This document shows, piece by piece, positions 1 through 9,865 of a stretch of 64,000 nucleotides of DNA (position 1 is the first letter of the stretch; every line of letters starts with the position of its first letter). The stretch spans positions 732,501 through 796,500 of the forward strand of contig CP028514.1 of NCBI GenBank assembly GCA_003054495.1, read 5' to 3'. The notes beneath the pieces are model-generated. The model was not told the DNA's origin. It did not search any database and saw only the letters and a list, made by a program, of their open reading frames with translations. Source of the DNA: Carboxydocella thermautotrophica. Its GTDB lineage: Bacteria; Bacillota; GCA-003054495; Carboxydocellales; Carboxydocellaceae. A program made the position numbers and the translations under genes.

Positions 1-360
1 GATTATTCTAATGCTCCTTATTCCAGGCTGGTACTGGGAGAGGTAGTTAATTATCCTGGCAAATGGTCCAGTTATCCGCCCCATCACCATCTTCAACCGG
101 AAATTTATTTTTATAAATTCTATCCGGAACACGGTTACGGTTTTGCCCAACTGGGAGAAGAGGTACTTAAGGTCAAACACAATGATACAATAAAAATTTT
201 AGATAATGTTTCTCATCCGCAAGTGGCGGCGCCGGGATATGCCATGTTTTATGTCTGGGTAATCAGGCAACTGGATAATAATCCCTATATCACTCCAGTG
301 TTTGAACCGGAGCATCTATGGGTTATGGAAAAAGATGCCAAAATATGGCCGGACAAATAA
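1..360 (+). CDS. iolB: 5-deoxy-glucuronate isomerase, C-terminal part
   Basis: The frame is open from base 1 to a TAA at 358-360, so the gene is cut by the window edge and only the last 119 residues are present. The fragment has the cupin-type metal site typical of IolB (SSYPPHHHLQPEIYFYKF, then a late PYITPVF segment). IolB isomerises 5-deoxy-glucuronate to 5-dehydro-2-deoxy-gluconate in myo-inositol breakdown, in the cytoplasm. It lies 21 bases upstream of iolD on the same strand, which fits an iol operon. The family assignment comes from recognition of these motifs and from the neighbours. Confidence 0.85.
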   Translation, partial: DYSNAPYSRLVLGEVVNYPGKWSSYPPHHHLQPEIYFYKFYPEHGYGFAQLGEEVLKVKHNDTIKILDNVSHPQVAAPGYAMFYVWVIRQLDNNPYITPVFEPEHLWVMEKDAKIWPDK

Positions 361-381
361 GCTTGGAAAGAGGGTGAAAGG

Positions 382-2244
382 ATGAAAACCATTCGACTGA
401 CAATGGCCCAGGCTTTAGTTAAATTTTTAGATAACCAGTATGTGGAGTTTGACGGCCAGGTGACGAAGTTTGTCAAAGGCGTGTTTTCCATTTTTGGCCA
501 TGGTAATGTAACTGGTTTGGGCCAGGCCCTGGAAGAGCATAAAGGCAGCCTGGTGTTATATCAGGGCAGAAATGAACAGGGCATGGCTCATGCGGCCATT
601 GCTTACGCCAAGCAAAAAAACCGGAGAGAAATTATCGCTTGTACCACTTCCATTGGCCCGGGAGCCTTGAATATGGTGACAGCTGCTGGTACAGCAACTG
701 TGAATAGAATTCCTCTCTTATTATTGCCAGGGGATACATTTGCCTGCCGGCAACCGGACCCGGTATTACAACAAGTTGAAGATCCCACTGATTATACAAT
801 CACTGCCAATGATGCCTTTAAACCAGTTTCCCGGTACTGGGACAGAATTACCCGGCCAGAGCAACTGATGACGGCAGCAATTAATGCCATGCGAGTGTTA
901 ACCGATCCGGCCGAAACCGGTACCGTCACATTGTGTCTGCCGCAAGATGTTCAGGCCGAAGCTTACGATTATCCGATCGAGTTTTTTGCCAAACGAGTAC
1001 ATCACATTGAAAGAATGCTGCCTACTGCCGGGGCTGTTGCCAGAGCAGTTGAGTTAATAACCAGGAAAAAGAAACCTCTCCTGATTTGCGGTGGGGGAGT
1101 GGTTTATTCTGAAGCACAAGAGGAACTGAAGAATTTTGTAGAAGCTTTTCAAATACCTTTTGCGGAAACCCAGGCAGGTAAAGGCTTGCTGCCCTGGAAT
1201 CACAGCCTTAATCTCGGGGGAATCGGGGTAACAGGTACCCAGGCTGCCAATGAAATCGCCCGGGATGCTGACCTTGTTATTGCTGTAGGAACAAGGCTTT
1301 CCGATTTTACTACAACCTCAAAATGGGCTTTCCAGAATCCTGAGGTTGAAGTGTTAGCTATCAATGTCAATAAATTTGATGCCATGAAAATGAATGCTAC
1401 CTTTATTCAGGCTGATGCCGCTGAAGGGCTGAAGGCTTTGACAGAAGCCTTAAAAAAGGCAGGTTATCGTTCCGGTTATCAAGATGAAATCAGGGTTGCC
1501 AAGGAAAAATGGGACAGGGAAGTTGACCGCTTATATGCCATCGAGCTGGAGGAAGGATTGGCTCAGACAAGAGTATTAGGGGAACTGAACCGTTCAATTG
1601 GTGAAGATGCAATTATAGTTGGTGCTTCCGGCAGTTTACCTGGAGATTTACAGCGAATCTGGCGTCCGCTAAAACCCAAAACCTATCACATGGAATACGG
1701 TTTTTCCTGTATGGGGTATGAAGTAAGCGGGGCCCTGGGTGTAAAAATGGCAGAGCCTGACCGGGAAGTTTATGTTATGGTAGGGGACGGCAGTTATTTG
1801 ATGCTCCATTCCGAACTGGTAACCAGTATCCAGGAAGGCTATAAAATTAACATTATGCTCTTTGATAATAATGGTTTCCAGTGTATCAATAATCTGCAGC
1901 GCTCCCAGGGTATACCAACTTTTGGAACTGAGTTTAGATATCGCTCAGCAGAAACCGGCCGGTTAACGGGAGAATATATGGCGATTGATTTTGCAGCTAA
2001 TGCCAGAAGTTACGGCGCCGAGACCTATACTGTTAGAACTGTCGATGAATTAAGAGAAGCTTTAGAAAAAATTAAACATAGTAAAGTTTCCACTTTGCTG
2101 GATATTAAAGTTACCCCTGATTCCATGACCTGTGGTTACGCTAGCTGGTGGAGAGTTGGCGTTCCAGAAGTAGCTGAAAGAGAATCGGTTCTGAATGCAC
2201 ACCAGAAAATGCAAGAAGAAATTAAGAAAGCTAAAAAATTCTAA
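382..2244 (+). CDS. iolD: 3D-(3,5/4)-trihydroxycyclohexane-1,2-dione hydrolase
   Basis: A 620-residue thiamine-diphosphate enzyme of the acetolactate synthase superfamily. The N-terminal cofactor glutamate sits in the [13 protein letters not shown] segment near residue 65, and the C-terminal ThDP-Mg motif is GDGS near residue 468 followed by NNGFQ. IolD opens the ring of the trione made from inosose, giving 5-deoxy-glucuronate, the substrate of IolB. The long lengths and the [14 protein letters not shown] tail are typical of IolD rather than IlvB. The ATG at 382 follows a GAGGGTGAAAGG ribosome site. It is flanked by iolB and iolE, which fixes the pathway. Confidence 0.93.
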   Translation: MKTIRLTMAQALVKFLDNQYVEFDGQVTKFVKGVFSIFGHGNVTGLGQALEEHKGSLVLYQGRNEQGMAHAAIAYAKQKNRREIIACTTSIGPGALNMVTAAGTATVNRIPLLLLPGDTFACRQPDPVLQQVEDPTDYTITANDAFKPVSRYWDRITRPEQLMTAAINAMRVLTDPAETGTVTLCLPQDVQAEAYDYPIEFFAKRVHHIERMLPTAGAVARAVELITRKKKPLLICGGGVVYSEAQEELKNFVEAFQIPFAETQAGKGLLPWNHSLNLGGIGVTGTQAANEIARDADLVIAVGTRLSDFTTTSKWAFQNPEVEVLAINVNKFDAMKMNATFIQADAAEGLKALTEALKKAGYRSGYQDEIRVAKEKWDREVDRLYAIELEEGLAQTRVLGELNRSIGEDAIIVGASGSLPGDLQRIWRPLKPKTYHMEYGFSCMGYEVSGALGVKMAEPDREVYVMVGDGSYLMLHSELVTSIQEGYKINIMLFDNNGFQCINNLQRSQGIPTFGTEFRYRSAETGRLTGEYMAIDFAANARSYGAETYTVRTVDELREALEKIKHSKVSTLLDIKVTPDSMTCGYASWWRVGVPEVAERESVLNAHQKMQEEIKKAKKF

Positions 2245-2257
2245 TGGGGGTAATAAT

Positions 2258-3145
2258 ATGTCACAAGTTTTACTGGGAATTGCTCCTATTGCCTGGACCA
2301 ATGATGATATGCCGGAATTGGGAGCTGAAAATACCTTTGAACAATGTATCAGTGAAATGGCTCTGGCCGGCTTTGTCGGCTGTGAGGTTGGAAACAAATT
2401 TCCAAGAGATACCGCGGTCTTGAAAAAAGCCCTGGAGCTGCGCCAGCTCCGAATTGCCAGCGCCTGGTTCAGTTCCTTTTTGACTACCAGGACCTATGAA
2501 GAAACTAAAAACGCTTTTATCGCCCATCGTGATTTCCTGTATGAAATGGGAGCCAAAGTAATTGTGGTTTCTGAGCAAGGACACAGTATTCAAGGATTAA
2601 TGGATGTCCCGGTCTTTGAACAAAAACCGGTTTTTACAGAGGAAGAATGGGATAGACTTGGAGATGGTTTAAATAAACTTGGGCAAATTGCGGCAGAAAA
2701 AGGAATGAAAATTGTTTATCATCACCACATGGGTACCGGGGTTCAAACTGCCGAAGAAATCCATCGACTGATGGAGATCACTGACCCGCAGCTGGTTTAC
2801 CTGCTGTATGATACCGGACATTTAGCTTTCTCCGGTGAAGATCCGGTAGCAATTCTGCAAAAATATTTGCCGCGCATTAAGCATGTACATCTGAAAGACG
2901 TGCGTGCAGAAGTCCTGGAGATGGTGAAGAAGGAAAAGCTCAGTTTTCTCCAGGCGGTCAGGGCAGGTGTCTTTACCGTACCCGGTGACGGGATGATTAA
3001 CTTTAAACCAATTTTTGAACTGTTAGCTCAAGGTAATTATGAAGGATGGTATGTAGTTGAGGCAGAACAGGATCCGGCTAAAGCCAACCCGTTTGAGTAT
3101 GCCTTAAAAGCCCGTAAATATATCAGAGAAACAGCTGGATTATAA
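2258..3145 (+). CDS. iolE: inosose dehydratase
   Basis: A 295-residue TIM-barrel protein of the xylose isomerase/AP endonuclease-2 family, starting [17 protein letters not shown] as IolE proteins do. Conserved metal-ligand stretches are visible ([41 protein letters not shown]). It dehydrates scyllo-inosose to the diketo intermediate used by IolD. The frame is open further upstream, inside iolD, but the ATG at 2258 follows an ATGGGGGT ribosome site and matches the family N-terminus. It lies 13 bases after iolD, so the two are co-transcribed. Confidence 0.93.
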   Translation: MSQVLLGIAPIAWTNDDMPELGAENTFEQCISEMALAGFVGCEVGNKFPRDTAVLKKALELRQLRIASAWFSSFLTTRTYEETKNAFIAHRDFLYEMGAKVIVVSEQGHSIQGLMDVPVFEQKPVFTEEEWDRLGDGLNKLGQIAAEKGMKIVYHHHMGTGVQTAEEIHRLMEITDPQLVYLLYDTGHLAFSGEDPVAILQKYLPRIKHVHLKDVRAEVLEMVKKEKLSFLQAVRAGVFTVPGDGMINFKPIFELLAQGNYEGWYVVEAEQDPAKANPFEYALKARKYIRETAGL

Positions 3146-3166
3146 ACTGGGAAGGGGTCATGGAGA

Positions 3167-4186
3167 ATGAGCGATAAAATCAGAGTCGGGGTTATTGGTG
3201 CTGGTCGCATCGGCAAATTGCATACCGAAAATATCATCAAACACTTTCGACAGGTAGAAGTAAAAGCGGTTGCTGATGTTTATGCCGATAAAATAACAGA
3301 TTGGGCCAACAGTTTGGGCATTAAAGAGATTTATGCCGATTATCACCAAATTCTGAATGACAGAGAAATTGATGCCGTCCTGGTCTGTTCCTCCACCGAT
3401 ACCCATTCGCAAATTACCATTGAGGCTGCCAATGCCGGTAAACACATTTTTTGTGAAAAGCCCATTGACTATGATCTGGACCGGATTTATGCCGCTTTAA
3501 ATGCCGTGGAAAAAGCCGGGGTAAAATTTCAGGTAGGATTTAACCGCCGTTATGATCACAACTTTAAAAGAGTCAGAGATCTGGTAGCCGAAGGGAAAAT
3601 CGGGGATGTGCATATCGTAAAAGTAACTTCCCGCGACCCGGAGCCTCCGCCGCTGTCTTATGTAAAAGTTTCCGGAGGACTTTTCCTGGATATGACCATC
3701 CATGACTTTGATATGGTAAGATATTTGTCCGGCAGTGAAGTAGTAGAAGTTTATGCCAATGCTGCCGTTCTGGTTGATCCGGCTATCGGTGAAGCCGGAG
3801 ATGTGGATACTGCCCTTATCACCTTGAAATTCCAAAATGGCGCCATTGGAGTAATCGATAACAGTCGTAAAGCTGTCTATGGTTATGACCAGCGGGTGGA
3901 AGTGTTTGGTTCAAAGGGCAGTTTGCAGGCCTTTAACGATACTCCTACCAACGTGGTTTACAGCAACAATGAAGCTGTGTGCACGGATAAGCCCAAATAT
4001 TTCTTCCTGGAGAGGTATCAGGACTCTTTTGTGGCTGAGCTGGAGGAATTCTTTGACTGTATAAAAAATGACCGCCAGCCTGCGGTTTCCGGGAAAGACG
4101 GTTTGATGGCCGTCATCATCGCTTTAGCGGCGCAACAGTCTTACAGGGAAAAAAGACCGGTGCAAATTACAGTGGACAGGACATAA
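3167..4186 (+). CDS. iolG: inositol 2-dehydrogenase / scyllo-inosose reductase type
   Basis: A 339-residue Gfo/Idh/MocA oxidoreductase. The N-terminal Rossmann motif GVIGAGRIGKLH binds NAD; CEKPID near residue 98 carries the family lysine, and DMTIHDFDMVRYL near residue 180 supplies the catalytic Asp/His. It would oxidise myo-inositol to 2-keto-myo-inositol, the first step of the pathway encoded upstream. The ATG at 3167 follows AAGGGGTC. A related specificity (scyllo- or D-chiro-inositol) cannot be excluded from sequence. The stop codon lies in the loop of a long hairpin. Confidence 0.88.
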   Translation: MSDKIRVGVIGAGRIGKLHTENIIKHFRQVEVKAVADVYADKITDWANSLGIKEIYADYHQILNDREIDAVLVCSSTDTHSQITIEAANAGKHIFCEKPIDYDLDRIYAALNAVEKAGVKFQVGFNRRYDHNFKRVRDLVAEGKIGDVHIVKVTSRDPEPPPLSYVKVSGGLFLDMTIHDFDMVRYLSGSEVVEVYANAAVLVDPAIGEAGDVDTALITLKFQNGAIGVIDNSRKAVYGYDQRVEVFGSKGSLQAFNDTPTNVVYSNNEAVCTDKPKYFFLERYQDSFVAELEEFFDCIKNDRQPAVSGKDGLMAVIIALAAQQSYREKRPVQITVDRT

Positions 4187-4203
4187 ACTGTCCACTGTAA
4201 TTT
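4164..4203 (+). terminator. perfect 16-bp hairpin across the iolG stop codon
   Basis: Bases 4164-4179 and 4188-4203 are exact reverse complements, with an 8-base loop that holds the iolG stop. The trailing side is T-rich but lacks a clean U-run, so it may be a weak terminator or an mRNA-processing/stability element that lowers expression of larA relative to the iol genes. Confidence 0.6.
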
Positions 4204-4222
4204 ATCCAAAGAGGTGTTATAA

Positions 4223-5473
4223 ATGACAATTGAACTGGGGTTTGGCAAAACAAAATTAAAATTGAATATTAATCAAGAAAATTTGCTGGGGGTTTTGCAG
4301 CCTAATCAGGTTAAAGTTGAACTGACGGGACGAGAGGAAGTAATCAGGGCTTTGCGCCAGCCGATTAACTCGCCCAGGCTTAGCGAGATAGTAAAGCCCG
4401 GGGAAAAAGTAGTCTTTATCACCAGTGATATTACCAGACCTGTTCCTAACCAGATCATACTCCCTTTATTACTGGAAGAATTATGGCAAGCGGGGATAAA
4501 AAAAGAAGACGTAAAGATTGTATTTGCGCTGGGTAGCCACCGTTTTCATAGTGAAGAGGAAAAGAAAAGCCTGGTGGGAGAAGCTGTTTACCGGCAGGTG
4601 GAGTGCCTGGATAGTGATCAACGGGATTGTATTCGTTTAGGTTTTACCAGACTGGGCACACCGGTGGATATCTTTAGACCGGTAGTAGAAGCTGACAGGC
4701 GAATTTGTGTAGGAAACATCGAGTATCACTATTTTGCCGGTTACAGCGGCGGGGCTAAAGCGATTATGCCAGGGGTTTCTACTCGGGAAGCAATACAGGC
4801 AAATCACAGCCGCATGGTGGAAGCAGAAGCTCATGCCGGTAACATTACTACCAACCGGGTACGGCAGGATATTGATGAAGTAGCAGAATTTGTTCCGATT
4901 GATTTCATTGTCAATGTAGTGCTGAATGAGCAAAAACAAATAATCAAAGCCGTAGCAGGTCATTATCTGGATGCTCATCGGGAAGGCTGCAAATTTCTGG
5001 ACTCTCTGTACAAAGTGAAGATTAAGGAACAAGCTGACATAGTTATAGTATCCGCCGGGGGCTTTCCCAAAGATATAAACCTGTATCAGGCCCAGAAGGC
5101 GCTGGATAATGCCAAACATGCAGTGAAAAAAAACGGGGTCATTATTCTTGTCGCCTCCTGTAAGGAAGGCCTGGGTGAGGAAATTTTTCAAGAATGGATG
5201 TTAAGCGCTTCCCGTCCGGAAGATTTGATCTTGAGAATTAAAGAAAAATTTCAGCTGGGTGGACATAAAGCTGCTGCCATCGCTATGGTTTTACAACATG
5301 CTGATATCTATCTTGTCTCTGATTTGGAACCAGATTCTGTAAAAAGAATTTTTATGCAGCCTTTCAACAGTCTCGAAGCAGCTCTGGACCAGGCTTTTCA
5401 GGCCAAAGGGGATGCTGCGAAAGTACTGGTTATTCCTTATGGAGGCTCGACATTGCCCTATCTGGAACTGTAA
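4223..5473 (+). CDS. larA: LarA-family nickel-dependent 2-hydroxyacid racemase
   Basis: A 416-residue protein with the two-domain LarA (DUF2088) layout. Recognisable segments are the TSDITRPVP stretch, a His-rich substrate loop (GSHRFHSEEE), and the NPN-cofactor region EYHYFAGYSGGAKAIMPG with the lysine that tethers the pincer cofactor. Founding members racemise lactate, but the family has broad substrate preferences among 2-hydroxy acids. Its place right after the iol genes hints at an acid from sugar or polyol catabolism (inference). The maturation genes larB, larC and larE are not in the window. RBS AAAGAGGTG precedes the ATG. Confidence 0.85.
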   Translation: MTIELGFGKTKLKLNINQENLLGVLQPNQVKVELTGREEVIRALRQPINSPRLSEIVKPGEKVVFITSDITRPVPNQIILPLLLEELWQAGIKKEDVKIVFALGSHRFHSEEEKKSLVGEAVYRQVECLDSDQRDCIRLGFTRLGTPVDIFRPVVEADRRICVGNIEYHYFAGYSGGAKAIMPGVSTREAIQANHSRMVEAEAHAGNITTNRVRQDIDEVAEFVPIDFIVNVVLNEQKQIIKAVAGHYLDAHREGCKFLDSLYKVKIKEQADIVIVSAGGFPKDINLYQAQKALDNAKHAVKKNGVIILVASCKEGLGEEIFQEWMLSASRPEDLILRIKEKFQLGGHKAAAIAMVLQHADIYLVSDLEPDSVKRIFMQPFNSLEAALDQAFQAKGDAAKVLVIPYGGSTLPYLEL

Positions 5474-6454
<981 letters not shown>

Positions 6455-6485
6455 ATTCTATGCAATAGAAAGGATTGGGAATATA

Positions 6486-7679
6486 ATGAGCAATTTGCGG
6501 GAAGAAGCATTAAAATTACATCGGGAATATCAGGGTAAGCTCGGAGTTTATAGTAAAGTACCTGTTAGAGATGCGCGAGAATTGTCTTTGGCGTATTCGC
6601 CGGGAGTTGCTGAGCCCTGTAAAGAAATACATGCCAATGAGGATGAAGTCTATACCTATACTAACCGTGGAAATTTGGTGGCGGTGGTAACTGATGGCAC
6701 TGCTGTACTTGGTCTGGGGAACATTGGCCCTAAAGCGGCTCTGCCGGTAATGGAAGGTAAGGCTATCTTGTTCAAAACTTTTGCCGGGATTGATGCTTTT
6801 CCTATCTGCCTGAATACAACTGATGTTGATAAAATTGTTGAAACAGTAAAGTTATTAGAACCGACTTTTGGTGGAATAAACCTGGAAGATATAGCAGCTC
6901 CCGGCTGTTTTGAAATTGAAGAGCGGTTAAAACGGGAATTGAATATTCCGGTATTTCATGATGACCAGCACGGGACTGCCATTGTGACCATGGCCGGCTT
7001 GATTAACGCCTTAAAAGTTGTTGGGAAAAAGCTGGAAGAAATTAAAGTGGTTACGAATGGTGCCGGTGCGGCAGGGGTTGCTATTATCAAACTTCTGCTG
7101 AGCATGGGAGTAAAAGATGTAATTATGTGTGATCGACAGGGGATTATTTATGAAGGACGAACAGAAGGAATGAACAAGTATAAAGAAGAAATCGCCAGGG
7201 TTACAAACCGGCAGATGCAGAAAGGGACGCTGGCTGACGCCCTGGTTGACGCTGATGTCTTTATCGGGGTTTCTGTTGCCAATACCGTAACTCAAGATAT
7301 GGTGCGGACAATGGCTCCAGATGCTATTATCTTTGCCCTGGCCAATCCGGTACCGGAAATCCATCCGGACCTGGCCAAAGCAGCCGGAGCCCGGGTTGTG
7401 GGTACCGGGCGTTCGGATTTACCAAATCAGATCAACAATGTTCTGGCTTTTCCTGGGATTTTCCGGGGAGCTCTGGATGTTAGGGCAACCGCGATTAATG
7501 AAGAAATGAAAATTGCTGCAGCATATGCTATTGCCGGTTTAATTTCTGATGAAGAACTGAGCCCGGAATATGTAATACCTTCTGCCTTTGACCCGCGGGT
7601 TGCGCCAGCCGTAGCGGCAGCAGTAGCTGAAGCGGCGCTCAGGAGTGGTGTGTCAAAAAAAGACTCTATTAACAAATAA
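6486..7679 (+). CDS. malic enzyme (NAD(P)-dependent, short form)
   Basis: A 397-residue short bacterial malic enzyme that decarboxylates malate to pyruvate. Conserved blocks are LAYSPGVAEPCKEI, the GLGNIGPKAALPVMEGKA stretch, NLEDIAAPGCFEIE with divalent-metal acids, HDDQHGTAIV, and the nucleotide-binding NGAGAAGVAI. Cofactor preference (NAD or NADP) is not decided by what I can see. The frame is open from 6426 inside pfkA, but the ATG at 6486 follows GAAAGGATTGGGA and matches the family N-terminus. A GC-rich hairpin follows the stop. Confidence 0.93.
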   Translation: MSNLREEALKLHREYQGKLGVYSKVPVRDARELSLAYSPGVAEPCKEIHANEDEVYTYTNRGNLVAVVTDGTAVLGLGNIGPKAALPVMEGKAILFKTFAGIDAFPICLNTTDVDKIVETVKLLEPTFGGINLEDIAAPGCFEIEERLKRELNIPVFHDDQHGTAIVTMAGLINALKVVGKKLEEIKVVTNGAGAAGVAIIKLLLSMGVKDVIMCDRQGIIYEGRTEGMNKYKEEIARVTNRQMQKGTLADALVDADVFIGVSVANTVTQDMVRTMAPDAIIFALANPVPEIHPDLAKAAGARVVGTGRSDLPNQINNVLAFPGIFRGALDVRATAINEEMKIAAAYAIAGLISDEELSPEYVIPSAFDPRVAPAVAAAVAEAALRSGVSKKDSINK

Positions 7680-7680
7680 A

Positions 7681-7698
7681 GGGGGCATAAGGGCCCCC
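7681..7698. terminator. hairpin between convergent malic enzyme and DUF1540 genes
   Basis: GGGGGC at 7681-7686 pairs with GCCCCC at 7693-7698. On the minus strand it is followed by TTTATTT, so it looks best as the terminator of the DUF1540 gene, with some action in the plus direction. Confidence 0.55.
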
Positions 7699-7704
7699 TT
7701 GCCT

Positions 7705-7857
7705 TTACCGGTTGGCAGGCTTGAAGGTATTGCACATGGTACCATCAGAAGAAGAGACCCGCTTATCACCGGTGGACATTACTTCGATGGTATTGGCAGT
7801 GCACATAGCATTATCATAATAGGTGCATTCTTCTACTTTGCATTTAATAGTGGCCAT
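7705..7857 (-). CDS. DUF1540 domain protein, 50 residues
   Basis: A short minus-strand frame from ATG (7857-7855) to TAA (7707-7705) encodes 50 residues starting MATIKCKVEECTYYNDAMCT. The cysteine pattern (Cys-6, Cys-11, Cys-19, Cys-42), the Tyr-Tyr pair and the late CNTF are the signature of DUF1540, a tiny probably metal-binding domain frequent in spore-forming Firmicutes. A perfect AAGGGGAGGTG ribosome site lies just upstream, supporting real expression. The function is not known. It is divergent from the MFS gene and convergent with the malic enzyme gene. Confidence 0.85.
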   Translation of the reverse strand: MATIKCKVEECTYYDNAMCTANTIEVMSTGDKRVSSSDGTMCNTFKPANR

Positions 7858-7901
7858 TTTTCTACACCTCCCCTTATAGATTTACAGGCATATTGTTTCA
7901 T

Positions 7902-7930
7902 TTGTTTTCTGCTTTTATTCAGGATATAAT
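7902..7930 (+). promoter_or_regulatory. sigma-A-type promoter of the MFS gene
   Basis: TTGTTT at 7902-7907 and TATAAT at 7925-7930 are 17 bases apart, 20 bases upstream of the GTG start. Confidence 0.6.
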
Positions 7931-7950
7931 TGTGTGGGGAGGGGATAATT

Positions 7951-9318
7951 GTGAGCAAAAAATGGTTAGTGCTGGCCAATGTAGCTCTTGGTACTTTTAT
8001 GGCCACTCTCGACGGCAGCATTGTCAATGTTGCTTTACCCACCATAGCCCGGGATTTAGGTGTAACCATCGGGGAAATTCAGTGGGCAGTTACATCCTAT
8101 TTATTAACTATTTCCGGTCTTTTGCTGGTATTTGGCCGGGCAGCGGATCTGTGGGGACGGCGGCGCGTCTATGCCAGCGGCTTTCTGGTTTTCTCCCTGG
8201 GTTCTTTTTTTTGTGGCCAGGCCAGTTCCCTGCTGGTCCTGATCCTGGCCCGCATCCTGCAGGCAGTGGGAGCAGCTATGTTAATGGCCAATAGCATGGG
8301 GCTGGTGACAGCAGCTTTCCCGCCCCAGGAACGGGGGCGGGCCCTGGGTCTAATCGGTACCGTGGTTTCGGCAGGCAGCATGACCGGGCCTTCCCTGGGC
8401 GGAGTAATGGTGGCTCAGTGGGGCTGGCCCAGTATCTTTTATATCAATATACCCATTGGACTTTTAGCTTTCATCTGGTCGATCTTCAACTTACCCCGGG
8501 AAGAAGAACTGAGCCGGGGGGAAACCTTTGACCGCCTGGGAGCAGTGCTGCTGGTTACCGGTTTAACTGCCTTTCTCTGGGCTCTGTCGGAAGGTTACAA
8601 ACTGGGTTGGACTGATCCTCGCTTGCTGGCTGTTGGTAGCGCGGGGCTGGCACTCCTGATCTTTTTGTTTTACCGCATGCGCCGCATGGACAGTCCTTTA
8701 ATCGACTTAACCCTGTTCCAGCGCCGCCCCTTTTTCTATGGCGGTATCACCGGTTTAATTTCTTTCATCTCCCTGTTCTCCACCAATTTGATTATGACCT
8801 TTTATGTCCAGCAGGTACTGGGTTATTCCCCGGCTCAGGCCGGAATCGCTCTTTCCGCTTTTCCGGTGGTAATGGCAGTTGTGGCCCCGGTGGCAGGCAG
8901 TTTGTCCGACAAATTCGGCTATCAGTGGTTGACCAATACCGGTCTGGCGGTCAATACCATCGGATTGCTGGCTTTGACTACTCTGAATAAAAACTCCTCT
9001 CTGCTGGCGGTTTTCCTGCACCTGGCCGTACTGGGCCTGGGTATGGGCCTGTTCCAGAGCCCCAATAACAGCAGTATGATGGAAGTTGTTCCCAAACCAA
9101 AACTGGGGATTGCCGGCAGCATCAATGCCCTGATGCGCAATGTGGGGATGGCTACCGGGATCGCCTATTCCATGTCTGTCTTTGGTACCGTCTACAAGCT
9201 CAGCCACGATTTTTTGCAGGCTATGGACTGGGTGTTTTATACAGGGGCCCTGATCAGTATACTGGGTCTGGTCATCAATATGCAGGGCCGAAAAGCGGTA
9301 CAGGAGGGGGCCAGATAA
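7951..9318 (+). CDS. MFS transporter, DHA2 (EmrB/QacA-like) family
   Basis: A 455-residue integral membrane protein with about 14 hydrophobic segments. It carries the DHA2 hallmarks: ALGTFMATLDGSIVNVALPTIARDL in helix 1 (acidic residue in the D1 motif), motif A GRAADLWGRRRVY between helices 2 and 3, and motif C-like GTVVSAGSMTGPSLGG in helix 5. The family exports drugs or other hydrophobic compounds in exchange for protons; the substrate here is unknown. The frame is open from 7930, but GGGAGGGG at 7936-7944 selects GTG 7951. It is apparently monocistronic. Confidence 0.88.
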   Translation: MSKKWLVLANVALGTFMATLDGSIVNVALPTIARDLGVTIGEIQWAVTSYLLTISGLLLVFGRAADLWGRRRVYASGFLVFSLGSFFCGQASSLLVLILARILQAVGAAMLMANSMGLVTAAFPPQERGRALGLIGTVVSAGSMTGPSLGGVMVAQWGWPSIFYINIPIGLLAFIWSIFNLPREEELSRGETFDRLGAVLLVTGLTAFLWALSEGYKLGWTDPRLLAVGSAGLALLIFLFYRMRRMDSPLIDLTLFQRRPFFYGGITGLISFISLFSTNLIMTFYVQQVLGYSPAQAGIALSAFPVVMAVVAPVAGSLSDKFGYQWLTNTGLAVNTIGLLALTTLNKNSSLLAVFLHLAVLGLGMGLFQSPNNSSMMEVVPKPKLGIAGSINALMRNVGMATGIAYSMSVFGTVYKLSHDFLQAMDWVFYTGALISILGLVINMQGRKAVQEGAR

Positions 9319-9421
9319 GTTTTAGCTGTTCACCCTGGTAAAGCGACCGTTCAGAGGCCGGACAAGCCCGTTGGGGTGGTGAGTTAACATTAATTTAACA
9401 TTAAAATTTTCGCTAAAAGTA
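9319..9421. promoter_or_regulatory. ilv-leu upstream region with a TTAACA direct repeat
   Basis: The decanucleotide TTAACATTAA occurs at 9384-9393 and again at 9395-9404, one helical turn apart, ending 17 bases before the -35 box. This spacing is the arrangement of PhoP boxes in Bacillus (TTAACA-like half-sites every 11 bases), but any dimeric regulator could use it. The rest of the stretch shows no convincing terminator for the MFS gene. Confidence 0.35.
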
Positions 9422-9450
9422 TTGACACATTCAGACATCATTAGTACAAT
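9422..9450 (+). promoter_or_regulatory. promoter of the ilv-leu operon
   Basis: TTGACA at 9422-9427 and TACAAT at 9445-9450 with a 17-base spacer form a near-consensus sigma-A promoter. The first leader helix begins about 35 bases downstream. Confidence 0.85.
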
Positions 9451-9479
9451 AACTAACAAATATAGCTGTTATACATTAT

Positions 9480-9734
9480 ACAAGCGACGACGGGGAAGGC
9501 TGTCGGGAGAACGGACGCAAGAGAGCCGGGAGGGTGGAAACCGGTGTCACGGGCCCGGACGGGGATCACCCCTGAGCTGTCGGTCGAACCCTTGCTCAGG
9601 CAGTAGGCCGTACCGGGTTAGCCGCCGTTATCCGGCTACAGAGGGGTTCCGGTTTGCTTGACCGGAACAACCAGGGTGGTACCGCGGAAGGCATCTTCAG
9701 CCTCTCGTCCCTGTCGGGACAGAGAGGCTTTTTT
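9480..9734 (+). promoter_or_regulatory. T-box leader, isoleucine type, with intrinsic terminator
   Basis: The T-box core AGGGTGGTACCGCGG is at 9673-9687, followed by a terminator hairpin (9699-9706 with 9722-9729) and six T residues. Stem I starts around 9483. Its base pairs CGACGAC with a GTCGGTCG stretch near 9578-9585, and a K-turn-like CTGAG lies at 9572-9576. In the probable specifier loop the triplet ATC (9565-9567) is followed by A, which reads as an isoleucine codon. Uncharged tRNA-Ile would favour the antiterminator and read-through into the ilv-leu genes. The class is certain; the specifier is inferred by eye. Confidence 0.9.
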
Positions 9735-9744
9735 ACAAGTAAAT

Positions 9745-9865
9745 AGGCATTACCGAGGGAAGTGTACCTAGGGTTCCGCCGCAAGTTCTTTGCGGGACTG
9801 TGACCAAGCGGTACAGGCGGCTTTGGCCGTTACACCGTGGGGATAAAAGACCCAAGCGGATAGGT
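9745..9865 (+). promoter_or_regulatory. ykkC-family riboswitch aptamer (probably ppGpp, subtype 2a)
   Basis: The stretch holds the two signature blocks of the ykkC family, ACCTAGGGTTCCG at 9766-9778 and GGATAAAAGACCC at 9841-9853, joined by a CCGCAA/TTGCGG hairpin and a GACTGTGACC segment. ykkC RNAs sense guanidine (subtype 1), ppGpp (2a) or PRPP (2b). The ppGpp class is known in front of branched-chain amino acid genes and in tandem with T-boxes, so ppGpp is the best inference here; the ligand is not proven by sequence alone. Confidence 0.8.

Noticed and set aside
7645-7929. 94-residue plus-strand frame after the malic enzyme gene
   Set aside because: It overlaps the hairpin and is antisense to the DUF1540 gene, which has the better ribosome site and a recognised domain.
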